A model generated the notes under the pieces. The model had not been told where the DNA came from. It saw only the letters and a program-made list of their open reading frames with translations, and searched no databases. Made by a program: the position numbers and the translations under genes. Below, piece after piece: positions 61,452-64,000 of a stretch of 64,000 nucleotides of DNA. The DNA is taken from the NCBI GenBank assembly GCA_963575745.1, contig CAUYUJ010014172.1, positions 877,501 through 941,500 on the forward strand, in the 5' to 3' direction. The stretch is from Prorocentrum cordatum (taxonomy: Eukaryota; Sar; Dinophyceae; Prorocentrales; Prorocentraceae). How positions within the stretch are numbered: the stretch's first letter is position 1; each line of letters opens with the position of its first letter.

Positions 61452-64000
61452 TATCTCTGCACTCCTCCTTGGCAACTAGCCCCGAAGCTAGGCAGCCACC
61501 ACCAGGCACCGTCTCGCCGCACAGGCCGGTCGTGCAAGGCGTCGCGAAGCGACAGGAAAAATGGTGGGACAGGCAACGTGCCCGTCTCGAAAAGCCAGCA
61601 CAGCACCCCGCTCATGAACCTCACGTCGCCGATCTCTTGGCGATCGTCCGGTGCAGGGCGCTCCACCTCGACCTGAAATGGTAGCCCATCCTCTTGAGAT
61701 GCTTCTGGACCACCTTCGCCGACAACGGCTTGGTCAGGGAATCGGCTACGTTCTCCCGCGTGTCGACCTTCTTGAGTATGATCCTTCTGGCCTTGACCCC
61801 GCTTTGAAGCCACATGCTTCTGGCGGCCCAGGCCCTGGCGCGATGCGAAAGCGATCGCCGCCGTCGAGTCCCCGCATACCTCGATCGGGAACTCTCCGTG
61901 CTTGCAGACGACCTCGACGCTCTTCTCGAGCCCGAGGTCCACGGCGATGGCAGCAACCTTGAGCGCGGCGGCAGCCGCACGGAGGATGCCATAGTACTCA
62001 GCCCCGCCGCTCGAAAGGGACACCGTGCTCTGCAGCGATCCCGTGGCCGACAGAGTGTGCTCCCCGAACGCCAAGACCGTCCCGCTGGTTGACTTCCTGG
62101 TGATGAGGCACCCCGCGTAGTCCGAGTCGCAGGTGGCCGTGATCCTGTCCGGCATCTTCTGCTTGTTGAACCTTGCGACTAGACACGGATGCTTGACGAG
62201 GTACCTCCCAAGCCTCTTGGCCATCATCATGTCTGCTGACGTCGGCGCCTGCATGCGCCTCGAACACTGCTTGACCGCGTCGACGATGTCCGGCCTGTCC
62301 AAGGTGAGATAGGCGGCACGCATCACCACGCTTCGATACCGACGGACCTCGTCCGGGGGCAGCGTGCTGAGCTTGGCCTCGTAGTCGATGTCCGCCTCCG
62401 TCTTCTTGACCGACGGCACGTCCAAGCCCTTCGACTCGTTCTCGAGGCCCAGCTCCTTGATCAGCAGCTCAACGTGCCTCTGGTCCGACTCGATCTCCAC
62501 CGCCGGGGTGGAGCCGTCAACGTACCGCAACACCCTGTTGAGGAACACGACCTCCTTCGCGCCCCCGCTGTCGGGGCCCAAGATCCCGGTGCACTTGATG
62601 TCGTAGCGCTCGGTCAGCTTCGTCTCGATCTCCTTCAGCGTGATCTCGTCGCCGAGCACCACGAAGTCGTCGCCGTGAGCCAACCCGCGACCTTCATCAC
62701 TGGAGCGATAGAACACAGCTGGGCTTGCCACGCCCATGCGCCACGAATCTTCCAAGAGCTGTCGACTCCAGTCGCTCTACCACACTGAAGCCGCGTCCTG
62801 AGTACCATACATGGAGCGTAGCAGCCGAGCGACTCCTCCCCCCTCCTCTTCAGGAAGACGAACGAACAAGATCCTCTGGGCGTCCCCGTACAGGTGCGCC
62901 CTGCTGACGTCCCAGAAGCCGATCTTGAGGGGGAGTCCTCGGGGCGAGCGGCTCATCGAGACCATGAGCGAACACAGGAGCTTGACCGCCTCCAGCGGCG
63001 GCGTGCTGCTGAAGAGCTCGCTCGCGCTCATCTGCTCGGACGCCTTCTTCGCAGCCTTGATCTCCATCGCGACCAGTCTGGAGCGGTACTTTGGCCTCTG
63101 CTCGTCGCCCTTGTTGGTGTCGACCCAGCGCGTCCGTAGCGGCGCCCGAGCGGTCAGGCGCCTGCAGGTCTCCTCGTCGCTCGGCTCGAACACCTCGCGA
63201 TGCTTCATCCAGGCCAGCTCCTCCTGGCGCGCGGCCCGCACTCCCGCAGGGTCGAGCCAGCCCCCGTTGACGTCGCCCCAGTACCACTTGTCCGACTCAG
63301 CTGCACCTGGAGGGGCGTCTGGCTTGAAGTACTGCGCCTCCTCGTCTGGCACCGGTCCGACGCCCTCGAACGAGTTGATCTCGCCCGCGATCTCGAGCTC
63401 CTCCTTGAGCCCCTGCAAGATCGCGCGGCGTAGCGAAGGCGTGTAGGCCTGCGCCTTCCGAGCACGGCCTCCGCCAAGCAGCGGTACGTGTCGATGTCCT
63501 CCAGGACAACAGACTGCTAGCACCTTAGCAAGGCGCTCGTTGTTGGTCAGCCAGCCGGTGCTCTTCTTGACTGGCCCGACCTTCCCGTCATCGCCCTTGA
63601 GCTCCAGGCCCCAGGCGCACATGTCCCCTCGCACGAGGTACACCCCAGGGAGCGAGACCACCCCCTTCACCGCCTCGTCGTCCCACGACTTGGCGTCCCA
63701 AGGGTGCTCGTGCAAGAACCACCTGCCCTTGGCGTGACGATCCTTGTAGACCTCCATCCCGAAGCGAAGCAGCACACGATCGTCCTCCTCGGCCTTGGCG
63801 TGCGCCTCCGGGTCCTTGTACTTGCCGCGGTTCAAGCTCGTCAGCTTCGAGACGCGCGCGCAGGGCGGCGCCCCGATGACCAAGTAGGGGTCCTGGTCCT
63901 CGAGCGCCTGCATGTACCTCTGCTGGTTCACGACCTTCCTCATGTCCAGCGCCTCCTGGGACTCCCGGTCCTTGAGGCTGATGTCCGCCGCTAGCCCTGG
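61452..64000 (-). pseudogene. Second copia-like pol: methyltransferase-like, RT and RNase H domains, truncated by window
   Basis: Minus frame open to the window edge. A methyltransferase-like block comes first: YLVIGAPPCARVSKLTSLN (63880-63825), GRWFLHEHPWDAKSW (near 63690), DMCAWGLELKG, KKSTGWLTN, CCPGGHRHVPLLGGG and AYTPSLRRAIL. RT follows: RTRWVDTNKG, KYRSRLVAME, FWDVSRAHLYGDAQR with the first Asp, LLRSMYGTQDAASVW, then in-frame TAG (62779-62777), then HGDDFVVLGD as palm box (copia usually YVDD). RNase H: ATCDSDYAGCLITRKSTSG, SSGGAEYYGI, EVCGDSTAAIA, then a frameshift near 61815. KKVDTRENVADSLTKPL in the next frame gives the normal end (about 61770-61720). The 5' part lies beyond 64000. 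Confidence 0.85.

Noticed and set aside
1-64000. rRNA or tRNA genes
   Set aside because: No stretch with tRNA A/B-box spacing and acceptor pairing or rRNA core sequence was noticed. A covariance-model scan would be needed to exclude diverged copies.

Overview
The window looks like nuclear DNA of a dinoflagellate. The evidence is GC-rich sequence packed with degenerate local repeats, a split gene whose introns use GA, GC and GT donors with AG|G-type junctions, a pentatricopeptide-derived repeat of the dinoflagellate 'SYSAxxACEK' kind, and several retroelement classes with dinoflagellate-style extra domains. Prorocentrum-like genomes come to mind, but the sequence alone does not settle the genus. 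I see no bacterial operons, rRNA, tRNA or CRISPR.

Layout. 0.5-0.9 kb: first array of an ~80 bp repeat family that recurs at 5.86-6.32 and 60.96-61.37 kb. 1.1-1.4 kb: a foldback element. 1.4-5.6 kb: a decayed plus-strand LINE (ORF1, endonuclease, reverse transcriptase). 6.8-10.0 kb: a minus-strand host gene for a flavodoxin-type FMN domain, four exons recovered. 7-12.6 kb: a mosaic of unrelated degenerate tandem repeats, partly inside intron 3 of that gene. 13.396-31.349 kb: a structurally complete 17.95 kb Ty1/copia-order LTR retrotransposon on the minus strand, with 197 bp LTRs, a TGAAC target duplication, a primer-binding site, a polypurine tract, gag with CCCH fingers, protease, integrase, RT and RNase H, and then about 2,600 extra codons that include a Tpt1/KptA-like RNA 2'-phosphotransferase domain. 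31.9-33.1 kb: LINE debris. 33.2-36.5 kb: satellites, TG/CTGT microsatellite and about 1.6 kb of purine-rich DNA. 36.6-38.3 kb: PPR-derived coding repeats. 38.8-41.3 kb: a methyltransferase-like fragment and a LINE 3' end. 41.7-42.3 kb: two palindromic structures. 44.37-45.05 kb: CCT-rich pyrimidine tract. 45.65-52.44 kb: a tyrosine-recombinase (DIRS/Ngaro-like) retrotransposon with A-B-A-B split direct repeats, sitting inside a CAT microsatellite. 54.5-59.1 kb: unidentified minus-strand coding-like blocks. 59.24-59.42 kb: a near-perfect foldback element. 61.45-64.0 kb: a second copia-like pol, truncated by the window edge.

No functional pathway links these genes. The window is transposon-dominated intergenic or intronic DNA around one recognisable host gene. 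Nearly all retroelements, the flavodoxin gene and the PPR repeat lie on the minus strand; only the 1.4-5.6 kb LINE is on plus. Stops in the big copia element and several stops in the LINE fit C-to-T decay of the coding strand. The most unusual content is the extra coding load of the giant copia element (Tpt1-like domain) and a methyltransferase-like module that appears in three different retroelement contexts.
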